Part shown: positions 43,876 to 55,277 of the stretch, one piece after another
Layout: every line of letters begins with the position of its first letter
Position numbering within the stretch: the stretch's first letter is position 1
NCBI RefSeq assembly: GCF_023100905.1
Contig: NZ_CP064686.1
Location: 2,542,001 to 2,606,000, forward strand
Source of the DNA: Bradyrhizobium sp. 4
Lineage (GTDB): Bacteria > Pseudomonadota > Alphaproteobacteria > Rhizobiales > Xanthobacteraceae
Direction: 5' to 3'
DNA length: 64,000 bases
Program-made: the position numbers and the translations under genes
The notes under the pieces: generated by a model
What the model was told of the DNA's origin: nothing
Database searches by the model: none
The model's input: only the letters and a program-made list of their open reading frames with translations

Positions 43876-44868
43876 TCACGCCTTGCTCAGACCCGCCGCC
43901 TTCATCGCTTCGCCCATCTGGGCGTCCCCCTTGTCCATGAAGCTTGCGAACTGGCCGGCATCGCCCCACACGGTGCCGAAGCCGCGATTGCTCATGAAGT
44001 CCTTGAATTCGGCGGAGTCGTAGACCTTCTGCAGCGCCGCGGTGAGCTTCGTTGCGATCTCCGGCGGCAGGTTCTTCGGCCCGGCGATGCCGCGCCAGGC
44101 GCCGGTCGCGTAGTCGATGCCCATCGCCTCCTTCAGCGTCGGCACGTCCTTGAAGATCGGATTGCGCGCCGGGGCCATGATGGCAAGGCTCCGGGCCTTG
44201 CCGGCCTCGATGATGGCGCGGGCTTCCGGCACTGAGCAGGTGGTGAGGTCGAGGCCGCCGGCGGCGAGGTCCTGCATCGCGGGGGCGGCGCCGTTCGACG
44301 GCACCCAGGCGACCTGGTTGGCGGGCAGGCCCATCGCCTGCATCCAGCCGACCAGCGCGAGATGCCAGATGCCGCCCTGGCCGGTGCCGGAGGCCTTGAA
44401 CTTGCCGGGAGGGGCCGCCTTGATGGCTTCGGCGAGTTCCTTCACCGTCTTGTAAGGTGAGGAGGAGGAGACCTGGATGCCGGGGGGATCTTCGTTCATC
44501 AGCGCCAGCGGGGTGTAGCTCTTCGGCGCCAGTTCGGTCAGCCCTTGCCAGTGCATCATCGAGATTTCGACCGTGAGCATGCCGATGGTGTAGCCATCGG
44601 GCTGCGCGGTCGCGATCGCGGTATGGCCGACGACGCCGGAGCCGCCGGTGCGATTGACCACGTTGAAGGGCTGGCCGAGATCCTTCTCCAACAGCGCTGC
44701 GACAATGCGCGCAGTCGCGTCGGTGCCGCCGCCCGCGCCCCAGGGCACGATCACGGTGACGGGCCGCGCCGGATAGGCTTGCGCGCGTGCGGGTGTGAGG
44801 CCGAATGCGGCGGATGCCGCGACTGCGGCAGATGAAGCCGCAAAGCTGCGGCGCGTAATCTTGGACAT
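43876..44868 (-). CDS. tctC: Tripartite tricarboxylate transporter substrate-binding protein (TctC/Bug family)
   Basis: A 330-residue Tat-like exported solute-binding protein: SKITRRSFAASSAAVAASAAFG, cleavage around ARAQA. The mature part starts YPARPVTVIVPWGAGGGTD, with the conserved Bug motifs FNVVNRTGGSGVVGH and LAIMAPARNPIFKDVPTLKE. It captures a carboxylate in the periplasm and delivers it to TctAB. The ATG at 44868 with GGGAGG upstream is preferred over a TTG one codon earlier. First gene of the tctCBA unit. Confidence 0.9.
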   Translation of the reverse strand: MSKITRRSFAASSAAVAASAAFGLTPARAQAYPARPVTVIVPWGAGGGTDATARIVAALLEKDLGQPFNVVNRTGGSGVVGHTAIATAQPDGYTIGMLTVEISMMHWQGLTELAPKSYTPLALMNEDPPGIQVSSSSPYKTVKELAEAIKAAPPGKFKASGTGQGGIWHLALVGWMQAMGLPANQVAWVPSNGAAPAMQDLAAGGLDLTTCSVPEARAIIEAGKARSLAIMAPARNPIFKDVPTLKEAMGIDYATGAWRGIAGPKNLPPEIATKLTAALQKVYDSAEFKDFMSNRGFGTVWGDAGQFASFMDKGDAQMGEAMKAAGLSKA

Positions 44869-44997
44869 CAATGCCTCCCAACGGCGCCCATGACGTCAGG
44901 CGCTCTTGTCAATGGCGACATTCTAGTCGGCTTTGCAGCGCGGCTGCAAGGCAGCGCTACCAGCGCTCTGCGAGCAAGCTGTCGCTGCTCAACACGA

Positions 44998-45792
44998 TCA
45001 TTGCGGCTCGTCCGCGTCACTCTTCGGCCGCGAGCCGCCGAAGATGCGAGTGCCTTCCGCGGTGAGATAGGGCTTCAGCGCTTCCCACGGCACGAACGCG
45101 ACATATTCGCCCTCGGCGTAGGGGCCGACTGCGTAGGGTGGGTAGTGGAAAGTGAGGCCGGAACTCTTGCCCGCATCGGTTGAAGGCGCGAGCGTCACCG
45201 CGCCGATCTTGAGCAGGCTCGGTGCGAGCTCCTTAAACCACTCGTCGGTCGCGGTCTCGCCGGCGCCGCGCTTCTTCTTCTCGGTTTTCAGTGAGGCGAT
45301 CACCGCCTTCACCATCGCCTTCATGGCCGGGCCGTTGTCGGCGGTCTCGGTGAAGAACGGGCGGATGGAGATGCGCTTGTTCTCCGCCCTGTCCCACAGG
45401 ACCGTGTTCACGTCGGAATTGGGATGGGCGCCGTGGGTGTCCATGTAGTCGTTGCGGAGAATGCTGACATAGCGGTCGGCGACGACGGAGCGGACCGCAT
45501 ATTTGCGCTCAAAGTCCCAGCCGCCTTCCTTGAAGAACTGCGGATCCTCTTTGCGCGAGGCGGCGGCTTCTGCCGCGTTCTTATCGAGCCACTTCCTGCC
45601 TTCAGTCAGGCAATCGGCCGCCAACGCCGCATCGACCTTGACCTTGTCGTCGAGGAAGACGCGAGCCTCGATGCTCTTGGTCTTGATGACCGCGTCGGGC
45701 TTGGGGTTGGCGGCATGGGCGGTAGCCAACAACGCGCTGCAGGCTGCGACCACGATTAGCGCGCGCATGAAGGCTGGCGCTGAAAATATCAC
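44998..45792 (-). CDS. Exported DUF3298/DUF4163-domain protein
   Basis: A periplasmic protein of 264 residues. A signal peptide (ALIVVAACSALLATAHA) precedes the DUF4163-like part and a C-terminal DUF3298 domain, recognised by VSILRNDYMDTHGAHPNS, KRISIRPFF and HYPPYAVGPYAEGEYVAFVPW, the RsiV-type fold that in Bacillus binds lysozyme. Here it is not attached to an anti-sigma domain. I use the GTG at 45792 behind AAAGGA; the ATG at 45768 is also possible. Ligand unknown. Confidence 0.78.
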   Translation of the reverse strand: MIFSAPAFMRALIVVAACSALLATAHAANPKPDAVIKTKSIEARVFLDDKVKVDAALAADCLTEGRKWLDKNAAEAAASRKEDPQFFKEGGWDFERKYAVRSVVADRYVSILRNDYMDTHGAHPNSDVNTVLWDRAENKRISIRPFFTETADNGPAMKAMVKAVIASLKTEKKKRGAGETATDEWFKELAPSLLKIGAVTLAPSTDAGKSSGLTFHYPPYAVGPYAEGEYVAFVPWEALKPYLTAEGTRIFGGSRPKSDADEPQ

Positions 45793-45821
45793 GCACTGTC
45801 CTTTCAAAGAGCGATGGCGAC

Positions 45822-47978
<2,157 letters not shown>

Positions 47979-48001
47979 GGTTTCAACCATATCATGGGCG
48001 C

Positions 48002-48466
48002 TCAATCATGGTCGGGATGCTGATGGCTGACGATGGTTGCCATCTTCTCCGGCCCGTAATTTTGCTGCGTGGTCTGGCTTGGTAGATTGGCGATCCCGAC
48101 CACCCAGCCGAGACGGGACTCGGAACCGAACTGCCGCGTCGGCACCACGTGATCGGGGCGGTCGAACGCGCCGGTCATGATCTCGATCCGGTCGCCGTCG
48201 ATGCGGCCAAAGCTTAGCGGCGTGCCGCAGGCGGCGCAAAAGCCGCGCTCGGCGATGGAGGAGGAGCGGAAGAACGACGGCTTGCCCTTGGTCCATGCAA
48301 AGTCCGTCTTGTTGATGTCGGCAAAAGAGGCGAACGGCGCGCCGCTGGCTTTCTGGCACATCCGGCAGTGGCAGATCGAAACCCTGTTCGGCGCCGTCGT
48401 GACTCCAAAGCGCACTGCCCCGCATTGGCAGCCGCCGGTGAGAACGGGTTTGCCTGCTTCCGTCAT
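48002..48466 (-). CDS. GFA-family protein between the two mutase subunit genes
   Basis: A 154-residue GFA-fold protein. Zinc cysteines: [25 protein letters not shown] and [11 protein letters not shown]. The start ATG overlaps the stop of the small mutase subunit gene (ATGA), and its stop lies about 24 bp before the large-subunit start, so all three are co-transcribed. Why a GFA protein should accompany methylmalonyl-CoA mutase is unknown. It is distinct from the copy at 409-813. Confidence 0.87.
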   Translation of the reverse strand: MTEAGKPVLTGGCQCGAVRFGVTTAPNRVSICHCRMCQKASGAPFASFADINKTDFAWTKGKPSFFRSSSIAERGFCAACGTPLSFGRIDGDRIEIMTGAFDRPDHVVPTRQFGSESRLGWVVGIANLPSQTTQQNYGPEKMATIVSHQHPDHD

Positions 48467-50334
48467 GGCTGCTCCATCCGTCGATACGTGTCTTGCAATG
48501 TCGCAAGCGCGTCGCCCCCGGCGAAGACAAAACCGGTGACGCCGGCTGCACGCAGCGCCGCCTCGGCATCGGTCGGGCGGCCTGCCAGATAGATAAGTCG
48601 GGCGCCGGCGGTTTGCAGGGCCTGCGCCGCGGCTTCGGCGTGTTCCGCATTGACCTTGTCGCTGGAACAAAGGCAGGCGAGCCCGGCACCGGAGGACTTG
48701 AAGGCGGCAGCCAACTGGGCCGGATCGGCGAAGCCCTGGCTGTCGACGGCCTGGATGCCGCCGGTCTCAAACAAGCTCTTGGCAAAGGTCGCGCGCGCCG
48801 TGAAATCGGCGGGCGTGCCGAGATTGGCCAAGAACACTTTCGGCCGCGCGCCGTGTGCCTTCAACGCCGCATCGGATTTGTCGCGCAGTGCCTCGAACGG
48901 TTCCGCCAGCCGGATCGGCGGCAGCGCGTCGAACTTGTATTTTTGCTCGCCATAAGGCGCCAGCGCGATCGGCGTCGCCTTCAGCACCATCGTCTCGTTC
49001 TCGTGCAGGTTCGGAAACTCGCTGGCGCCGGTCAGCACGTCGCGGCGTTTTGCGATGTTGGCGTCGCGGGCTTTTCGCGCGGCCGCGACCTTGCTCTGGA
49101 ACAGGCCCTGCTGAAGCGCAGAGAAGGCGCCGCCGGCTTTCTCGCTCTCCTGGAATAGCGCCCAGGCGGCGTCGCAGAGCTGGCCCGTCAACGTCTCGAT
49201 GCCGCCTGCGCCTGCCGCGGGATCGCTGACCTTGGCGAGATTGCTCTCTTCCAGCAGCACGAGCTGCGTATTGCGCGCCACGCGCCGCGCGAACGGATCG
49301 GGCAGGCCGAGCGCCAGCGTATGCGGCAGCACGGTGATCGCGTTCGCGCCGGCGAGTCCGGCCGCAAACGTCGCTATGGTCGCGCGCAGCATGTTCACAT
49401 AGGGATCGCGTTGCGTCAGCATGCGCCAGGCGGTATCGGCGGCGATGAACAGCGGTTTTGGCATGAGCCCGCACGCCGTCTCGATGCGCGCCCACAGCAG
49501 CCGCAAGGCGCGGAATTTTGCCATGGTGAGGAACTGATCTGCATCCGCGGCAAGCCGCGCATAGACCATGCCTTGCGCCTGCTCCAGCGGAACGCCCGCG
49601 CCCTCGATCGCGCGCAAATAGGCGATGCCGCAGGCGAGCACGAAGGCGAGCTCCTGCACCTCCGAGCCACCGGCATCGTGGACGACGCGTCCGTCGGCTG
49701 ATGCGAACGGTCCCTTGAAGCCGAGCGCGGCGAGGCCCTTGATGCCGCCGGTGACGGCCGGAACGATCTCGTCCCAGGTATAGGGGCTGTGGCCCCACAC
49801 CGCGCCGGCCGCGAGCGGGTCGAGCCCGAAGCGGATGTCACAGGCCGCGGGATCGATGCCGTTGCTCTTCACATATTCCGCGACGTGGATCGCCGCCATC
49901 CGCGATTGCGGACCGATCTCGAGCTCCAGCCCGATGCCGGCGTCGAGATGGATATCCTTCAAGATCTTCGCGATTGCGTCTGCGGTCGGTTCCAGCCCGA
50001 AACCGTGAGCGGCATTGCCGCCGGCGAACACCAGCGCAAGCCCTGTCGCGCCATTTTCGAGATCGGTCAGTGCCTGTGCATTCGCCGCACTTGCATCGGG
50101 ATGGTCGATCCGCTGCATGATCTGCCAGGGCGCCGCCGCCGGCCGTCCCACCACGGGCGCAACGCCTTTGGCGCGCGGATAGAGCGGATCGATCCTGATT
50201 CCGTCATAGGTCTTGGCGACCAGCTTCTCGAATGGCGCGCCCTTCAGCACGCCATCGACCAGCTTGCGCCAGTCGTCGACGGTCGCTTTGGGAAAATCCG
50301 CCGCCAGCGGCAGGTCGTCAGTCGCGGAGGTCAT
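48463..50334 (-). CDS. mutA: Methylmalonyl-CoA mutase, small subunit
   Basis: A 623-residue protein similar to the large subunit along its barrel (LPLAADFPKATVDDWRKLVDGVL start, YPRAKGVAPVVGRP, MAKFRALRLLWARIE) but without the D-x-H-x2-G cobalamin motif; the C-terminal domain reads FLANLGTPADFTARA there. This is the non-catalytic partner in the heterodimer. I start at the ATG at 50334; the open frame upstream to 50481 is antisense to the folK end region and does not look like mutase sequence. Confidence 0.9.
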   Translation of the reverse strand: MTSATDDLPLAADFPKATVDDWRKLVDGVLKGAPFEKLVAKTYDGIRIDPLYPRAKGVAPVVGRPAAAPWQIMQRIDHPDASAANAQALTDLENGATGLALVFAGGNAAHGFGLEPTADAIAKILKDIHLDAGIGLELEIGPQSRMAAIHVAEYVKSNGIDPAACDIRFGLDPLAAGAVWGHSPYTWDEIVPAVTGGIKGLAALGFKGPFASADGRVVHDAGGSEVQELAFVLACGIAYLRAIEGAGVPLEQAQGMVYARLAADADQFLTMAKFRALRLLWARIETACGLMPKPLFIAADTAWRMLTQRDPYVNMLRATIATFAAGLAGANAITVLPHTLALGLPDPFARRVARNTQLVLLEESNLAKVSDPAAGAGGIETLTGQLCDAAWALFQESEKAGGAFSALQQGLFQSKVAAARKARDANIAKRRDVLTGASEFPNLHENETMVLKATPIALAPYGEQKYKFDALPPIRLAEPFEALRDKSDAALKAHGARPKVFLANLGTPADFTARATFAKSLFETGGIQAVDSQGFADPAQLAAAFKSSGAGLACLCSSDKVNAEHAEAAAQALQTAGARLIYLAGRPTDAEAALRAAGVTGFVFAGGDALATLQDTYRRMEQP

Positions 50335-50416
50335 GCGGCGAAGGGCTCCCGAAAAATCTTGTTGTTCGCAGGCGAAATTGCCACGGCCGGCCGTCCCTGC
50401 AAACGGTTGTTTTTGG

Positions 50417-50908
50417 TTAACCGGTATCCGGAAGCCGCTCAATGCCTTGTGTCGAGACGCTGGCGAGACCGTCACGGACACGAATGCCTGCGATCACGCG
50501 GTCGGGCGCGATCTCGGCCAGCGGCACCAGCACAAAGGCGCGCTCGAACAGGCGCGGATGCGGCAGGGTCAGATCGGGCTTCTGCATCGACACATCGTCA
50601 TAGGCGATCATGTCGAGATCGAGCGTGCGCGGGCCCCAGCGCCGCTCCTTATCGCGCGAGCGGCCGAATTTCTGCTCGACCTTCTGCATCACGAACAGCA
50701 GTGCATGCGGATCGAGGCTGGTGTCGATCTCGACGCAGGCGTTGATGAAGGGAGCCTGGTCCTCGTCGCCCCAGGGCGGCGTTGCATAGTCCGACGAGCG
50801 CGCGATCAACGCAGCCTGGGCCATGCCGCAGATATGGGCGATCGCCTTCTGGAACGTCGCGCGGACATCGCCGACATTGCCGCCGAGCGCGATCAGAACG
50901 CTTGCCAT
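50417..50908 (-). CDS. folK: 2-amino-4-hydroxy-6-hydroxymethyldihydropteridine diphosphokinase
   Basis: A 163-residue HPPK. Signature features: ALGGNVGDVRATFQKAIAHI at the start, FINACVEIDTSLDPHALL, and RWGPRTLDLDMIAYDD with the Mg2+ Asp pair, then LPHPRLFERAFVLVPLAEI. It transfers pyrophosphate from ATP to the pterin in folate synthesis. It is 1 bp after folB, third in a folP-folB-folK order. Confidence 0.95.
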   Translation of the reverse strand: MASVLIALGGNVGDVRATFQKAIAHICGMAQAALIARSSDYATPPWGDEDQAPFINACVEIDTSLDPHALLFVMQKVEQKFGRSRDKERRWGPRTLDLDMIAYDDVSMQKPDLTLPHPRLFERAFVLVPLAEIAPDRVIAGIRVRDGLASVSTQGIERLPDTG

Positions 50909-50909
50909 G

Positions 50910-51278
50910 TCAGGGGTGCCGCGAACGCGTCAGCATGATTCCGACGTCGTCGAAGATCGCGGCGATCGGCGCATGCGGCTTGTGCACGGTGATCTTCACG
51001 GCGCGGATACGCGGGAAGTGCGAGAGGATGGCATCGGCGACCGCGCCGGCCGCGCGCTCCAGCAGCTTGTAATTGGTGTTCTTGAAGGCCGCGGTGGTCG
51101 TCGCCACGACGTCGGCGTAAGACACGGTGTCGGCGAGCCGGTCGCTGCGCGACGGCTCCGACAGGTCGGTATAGAGCTCGAGGTCGATGACAAAACGCTG
51201 GCCGACCTCGGTCTCGTGCTCCATCACGCCGTGGCGGGCATGGATCGACAGGCCGCTCACGAAGATCGTATCGGTCAT
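50910..51278 (-). CDS. folB: Dihydroneopterin aldolase
   Basis: A 122-residue FolB. It begins IFVSGLSIHARHGVMEHETEVG, with Glu/His of the tunnelling fold in HGVMEHETEVGQRF, then DTVSYADVV and the C-terminal AVKITVHKPHAPI. It splits dihydroneopterin to 6-hydroxymethyldihydropterin. Its start overlaps the folP stop by 4 bp. Confidence 0.94.
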   Translation of the reverse strand: MTDTIFVSGLSIHARHGVMEHETEVGQRFVIDLELYTDLSEPSRSDRLADTVSYADVVATTTAAFKNTNYKLLERAAGAVADAILSHFPRIRAVKITVHKPHAPIAAIFDDVGIMLTRSRHP

Positions 51279-52135
51279 GGCTTGCTCTCGATTGCGTGCG
51301 CCACTCGCAGGGCCTGCAAGGTCTCGGCGACGTCGTGTGTCCGGATGATTTTCGCGCCGCGCTGCGCGGCGATCAGATGCGCGGCGATCGAGCCGGCGAG
51401 CCGCTCTGTCGGCCCCGACGGCGACACCGAGGCGATGAAGCGTTTTCGCGAGGCACCAACGAGGATCGGCAGGCCAAACATGTCGAGCTCGCGAAGTCGC
51501 GCCAGCGCAATCATGCTCTGTTCGGCTGTCTTGCCGAAGCCGATGCCGGGATCGAGCACGATCTTGTCGCGGGCGATGCCGGCTTTTGCCGCGATCTCCA
51601 GCGAACGCAGGAAAAACGCTTTCATGTCCACGACGATATCGATGGCGGGATCGACGCTGTCGCGGTTGTGCATGACGATGACGGGGGCGCTTCTCGCGCC
51701 AATCAGCGGCGCCATGGCGGCATCGCGCTGCAGGCCCCAGACGTCGTTTGCAATCGCCGCGCCCTGATCGAGCGCGAAGGCCACCACTTCCGCCTTCATG
51801 CTGTCGATCGAGACGGGCACACCGAGCGCCACGATCTCCGATAGCACCGGCCGCAGCCGCGCCAGCTCGTCTTGCGCCGTGACCGGCCGAGCGCCCTTGT
51901 AGGGCCGGGTGGACTCGGCACCGATATCGATGATGTCGACCCCGGCCTCGATCATCGCCCGTGCCCGCGCGAGCGCCTGCTCGGGCGCGATGAATTCGCC
52001 GCCGTCGGAGAATGAATCCGGAGTGACGTTGAGCACGCCCATGACCGCCGGGATCGGCCGCTCCAGCAGCGTCCGCAGCACGTCAGGCCCGACTGAACCG
52101 GCCGCCGGGACGGATGGAGAGGGCGAGGCATTCAT
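51275..52135 (-). CDS. folP: Dihydropteroate synthase
   Basis: A 286-residue DHPS. MGVLNVTPDSFSDGGEF near residue 31, then IDIGAESTRPYKGARPV, VSIDSMKAEV, and DPGIGFGKTAEQS, are the binding loops for pterin diphosphate and p-aminobenzoate; ASRKRFI lies near 225. I start at the ATG at 52135; the frame extends to 52270 over non-family sequence. It is the first gene of the folate unit. A palindromic repeat lies just upstream. Confidence 0.94.
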   Translation of the reverse strand: MNASPSPSVPAAGSVGPDVLRTLLERPIPAVMGVLNVTPDSFSDGGEFIAPEQALARARAMIEAGVDIIDIGAESTRPYKGARPVTAQDELARLRPVLSEIVALGVPVSIDSMKAEVVAFALDQGAAIANDVWGLQRDAAMAPLIGARSAPVIVMHNRDSVDPAIDIVVDMKAFFLRSLEIAAKAGIARDKIVLDPGIGFGKTAEQSMIALARLRELDMFGLPILVGASRKRFIASVSPSGPTERLAGSIAAHLIAAQRGAKIIRTHDVAETLQALRVAHAIESKP

Positions 52136-52245
52136 GCGGCCCGCTTTAGCGGTCGGGGAGGGGGGATTCAAGGCGGGATTGGGGGGCGATCCAGTCGCCC
52201 AATGCACTCCGGGGCCGGTGAGGGCGCGATGCTCTTGCCACGCTC

Positions 52246-52327
52246 CGTCATTACGAGCGCAGCGAAGCAATCCAGGCTGCCGCTGCGGAGGGACTCTGGA
52301 TTGCTTCGCTGCGCTCGTAATGACGAG
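52246..52327. repeat. Palindromic repeat, CGTCATTGCGAGC family, copy 3
   Basis: CGTCATTACGAGCGCAGCGA / TCGCTGCGCTCGTAATGACG outer arms and AGCAATCCAG / CTGGATTGCT inner arms. Both arms carry the same G-to-A/C-to-T change, so pairing is kept although the sequence has changed. It lies between folP and the DUF4332 gene. Confidence 0.88.
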
Positions 52328-52369
52328 CGGGAAGGAGCGGTGCTCTATCTGCCCAGCCTTGTCCCCGGA

Positions 52370-52777
52370 TCAATACGAAATCTTCGGCGGCAGCTTTTTC
52401 GCCTTGGCGATGATGTCGCCGACCGACTTTTCCGAGGGCAGGATGCGGAGGAGCTTTTTCTTCTCGTTGGCATCCCGCATGCTCTGGGCCAGCCTTGCCG
52501 GATTTCGGTAGGCGAGCTCGCGCACGGTGGTGACGCCGGCGGCGCGGACCAGGCCGACCTTGGCCCGGCCCATGCCGGGGATGCGCATGTAGTCGGAGAC
52601 GTTGGCCCATTCCAGCAGCAACTGCTCGCTGATGCCGGTCTTGGCGGAGAGCGCCTTGCGGCCCTTCACGGTCGAAGCCGCCTCGAGCAACGCATCGGTG
52701 GTGCGGATACCCTGCGCCTTCAACTTGTTGGCGGCAAAGGCCGACAGGCCCTCAATCTCGGAGATCGGATATGTCAT
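52370..52777 (-). CDS. DUF4332 domain protein
   Basis: A 135-residue helical protein of the DUF4332 family, built of two helix-hairpin-helix-like repeats: IEGLSAFAANKLKAQGIRTT and IPGMGRAKVGLVRAAGVTTV. Such motifs suggest nucleic acid contact, though no function is established. It starts at the ATG at 52777. Monocistronic by spacing: 201 bp separate it from the next upstream start. Confidence 0.82.
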   Translation of the reverse strand: MTYPISEIEGLSAFAANKLKAQGIRTTDALLEAASTVKGRKALSAKTGISEQLLLEWANVSDYMRIPGMGRAKVGLVRAAGVTTVRELAYRNPARLAQSMRDANEKKKLLRILPSEKSVGDIIAKAKKLPPKISY

Positions 52778-52803
52778 GATACTCGATGTGAAATGCGCAG
52801 GCG

Positions 52804-53169
52804 TCAGGCGAACTGGCTGAGGCCCGGGGTCCCCGCGATGATCTTGCCCATCTGATCCGCTCCGATTTTGTCTCGGCCGAAGCGAAAAAGTTCACGGGCG
52901 ATGTTCTGAATCTCGGACATGCCAAGTCCCAGGCCCATCAGGCGCGTGCCGACCGCCATCAGGCCGCCGCCCATCAGCCGCGACAGTCCTGCGCCGCTGC
53001 GGGACGCCTCGATTGCCGCTTCTGCACCTGGAATTTGGTCGATCAGGACCTGGACGCTGTCGGAAGGACCCTCGTTGCGGAGGAAGCCCAGGATAATGCC
53101 GACGGTCTTTTCAGCGACAGCACCATCTATGCTGGCGTTTGTCGCCAGCCGCCCGATCAGCTCGTCCAT
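52804..53169 (-). CDS. Small YidB-like helical protein, unknown function
   Basis: A 121-residue protein. It reads as a small alpha-helical domain of the DUF937/DUF2780 style: VAEKTVGIILGFLRNEG at the start, a glycine-rich middle (SGAGLSRLMGGGLMAVGTRLMG), then GMSEIQNIARELFRFGRDKIG. I start at the ATG at 53169 behind GAGGGGCGGCC rather than the frame beginning at 53265. Family assignment is by pattern only. Confidence 0.6.
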   Translation of the reverse strand: MDELIGRLATNASIDGAVAEKTVGIILGFLRNEGPSDSVQVLIDQIPGAEAAIEASRSGAGLSRLMGGGLMAVGTRLMGLGLGMSEIQNIARELFRFGRDKIGADQMGKIIAGTPGLSQFA

Positions 53170-53515
53170 ATGGCCGCCCCTCAGCCGGTTCACATGCCGG
53201 AGTATTGCTTTCGAAAATGATCTTGAGCCGGTGTGATGTGAAATACAAGCGATGAACGCCGTCAACGTTCCGATTCATTCTCGAACGCGCGAGAAGTGTT
53301 GCAGCGATGCAAGGGCGGAGATGAAATCGGCAGAAAAATGCCGCGATGCGAATGCGTCGTTCCTACTTTCGGCGGATGTCACTCGCATGTTTCCGACCAT
53401 GTCGCATGCCCGGAGCGCGTTGAATGGTTTCAATCAGCGCGCGATATGCGTTAAACTACGGAACTGGTGCATTCGAGTTTCGATATGCGAAACAAGGCAG
53501 AGAGATCAGGGCATA
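53170..53515. other. 346-bp intergenic region between YidB-like protein and HerA-like ATPase
   Basis: A divergent promoter region, lower in GC than the genes around it. The open frame continuing upstream of the ATPase to 53252 is not family-like. TTCTCG...CGAGAA at 53278-53295 is a small 6+6 palindrome. I see no clear promoter. Confidence 0.5.
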
Positions 53516-55144
53516 ATGACCGCACAGGACAGCAAGCTCGGTGATACCGACGACAAGATCTTCGTCGGTAAAGGAAGCGAGCAGGCATGGCTGACGCTGG
53601 CGTTCGCCAATCGCCACGGCCTCGTCACGGGTGCAACCGGAACCGGCAAGACGGTCTCGCTGCAAGTGATGGCAGAAGGATTTGCGCGCGCTGGTGTTCC
53701 AGTGTTCGCGGCCGACATCAAGGGCGACCTCTCAGGCATCTCCGAAGTCGGCGAAGCCAAAGATTTCATCGTCAAGCGCGCCACCGAGATGGGACTGACG
53801 TTCCAGCCCGACCAGTTCTCGACGGTGTTCTGGGACGTGTTCGGCGAGCAGGGCCACCCGGTGCGGGCGACCGTCACGGAAATGGGCCCGCTGCTGCTCG
53901 CACGTATGCTCGACCTGAACGATGTGCAGGAAGGCGTGCTCAACGTCGCCTTCCGCGTCGCCGACGACAACGGGCTGACGCTGATCGACATGAAGGATCT
54001 GCGCGCGCTGCTCGATGCCATCGTGCCCGACGCCGGCAAGAAGGGGGCGGATGCCGAGGAGAGTCCGCTTGCCGAGATCAAGAAGGCGGCGCAGGGTTTT
54101 GGTAACGTCACCAAGGCCACTGTCGGCACCATCCAGCGCCAGCTTCTGGTGCTGGAGAATCAGGGCGCCACCAAATTCTTCGGCGAGCCGGCGCTGACGC
54201 TGAAAGACTTCATGAAGACCGACCGCGACGGCCGCGGCATGGTCAACATCCTCGTCGCCGACAAGCTGCTGCAGAGCCCACGGCTTTACGCGACATTCCT
54301 GCTGTGGATGCTGTCGGAGCTGTTCGAAGAGCTGCCCGAGGCCGGTGACCTGCCCAAGCCGAAGCTGGTCTTCTTCTTCGACGAAGCGCATCTGCTGTTC
54401 AACGACGCGCCCAAGGCGCTGATGGACAAGATCGAGCAGGTGGTGCGCCTGATCCGCTCCAAAGGCGTCGGCGTTTATTTCGTCACGCAAAACCCGGTCG
54501 ACGTGCCCGACCGCGTGCTCGGACAATTGGGCAACCGGGTGCAGCACGCGCTCCGCGCCTTCACCCCACGCGACCAGAAGGCGGTCGCCGCCGCGGCCCA
54601 GACCTTCCGGCCCAACCCGAAGCTCGACACTGCCAAGGTGATCATGGAGCTCGGCAAGGGCGAGGCGCTGGTGTCCTTTCTCGAAGGCAACGGCACGCCG
54701 GCGATGGTCGAGCGAGTGATGATCCGGCCGCCATCGGCCCGGATCGGACCGATCACGCCGGAAGAGCGCAAGGCGATCATGGATGCAAGCCCGGTGAAGG
54801 GCAAATACGACACCGCCGTCGATGCGGAGTCCGCCTACGAGATGATCCAGAAGCGCATTGCCGGCACGGCTGCGACTGCCGATCCAGGCGCGGCTGGCGG
54901 AAATGGAGGCGGCGGCATCCTCGGCCAGATCGGCTCGATCGTCGGCACCATCTTCGGTACCAACGTCAAGCGCGGCCGCCTCTCGACGGGGCAGGTCATC
55001 GCGCGCGACATGACCCGATCGGTCACCAATCAGGTGATCGGGGGGATGGCCGCCAATATCGGCAAGTCGGTCGCCGGCCAGCTTGGTGGCTCGATCGGCC
55101 GCACGCTGGTCCGCGGCGCGCTCGGCGGCTTGCTGCGCAGGTAG
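53516..55144 (+). CDS. HerA-like ATPase (DUF853, YjgR-type)
   Basis: A 542-residue P-loop ATPase. Walker A is GATGTGKTVSLQ near residue 35; Walker B is LVFFFDEAHLLF near 284; a late arginine region follows (NRVQHALRAFTPRDQKA). The C-terminal 60 residues are Gly-rich with GNGGGGILGQIGSIVGTIFGTN. This is the helicase HerA-like C-terminal family (E. coli YjgR). Its cellular role is not known; HerA relatives pump or remodel DNA. ATG at 53516 after AGATCAGGGC. Confidence 0.87.
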   Translation: MTAQDSKLGDTDDKIFVGKGSEQAWLTLAFANRHGLVTGATGTGKTVSLQVMAEGFARAGVPVFAADIKGDLSGISEVGEAKDFIVKRATEMGLTFQPDQFSTVFWDVFGEQGHPVRATVTEMGPLLLARMLDLNDVQEGVLNVAFRVADDNGLTLIDMKDLRALLDAIVPDAGKKGADAEESPLAEIKKAAQGFGNVTKATVGTIQRQLLVLENQGATKFFGEPALTLKDFMKTDRDGRGMVNILVADKLLQSPRLYATFLLWMLSELFEELPEAGDLPKPKLVFFFDEAHLLFNDAPKALMDKIEQVVRLIRSKGVGVYFVTQNPVDVPDRVLGQLGNRVQHALRAFTPRDQKAVAAAAQTFRPNPKLDTAKVIMELGKGEALVSFLEGNGTPAMVERVMIRPPSARIGPITPEERKAIMDASPVKGKYDTAVDAESAYEMIQKRIAGTAATADPGAAGGNGGGGILGQIGSIVGTIFGTNVKRGRLSTGQVIARDMTRSVTNQVIGGMAANIGKSVAGQLGGSIGRTLVRGALGGLLRR

Positions 55145-55277
55145 GCAGAAAGCCTCGTTTGAGGCAATTCATCCGCAGACCCGCCGCTTGTGCGCGGCGG
55201 GTACAAATTCGGGTGATCAGGACTCTCCAAGCGTCCGTTGGTCTGCTAGGTGCTATGGCCCCTGACTGGACCACATC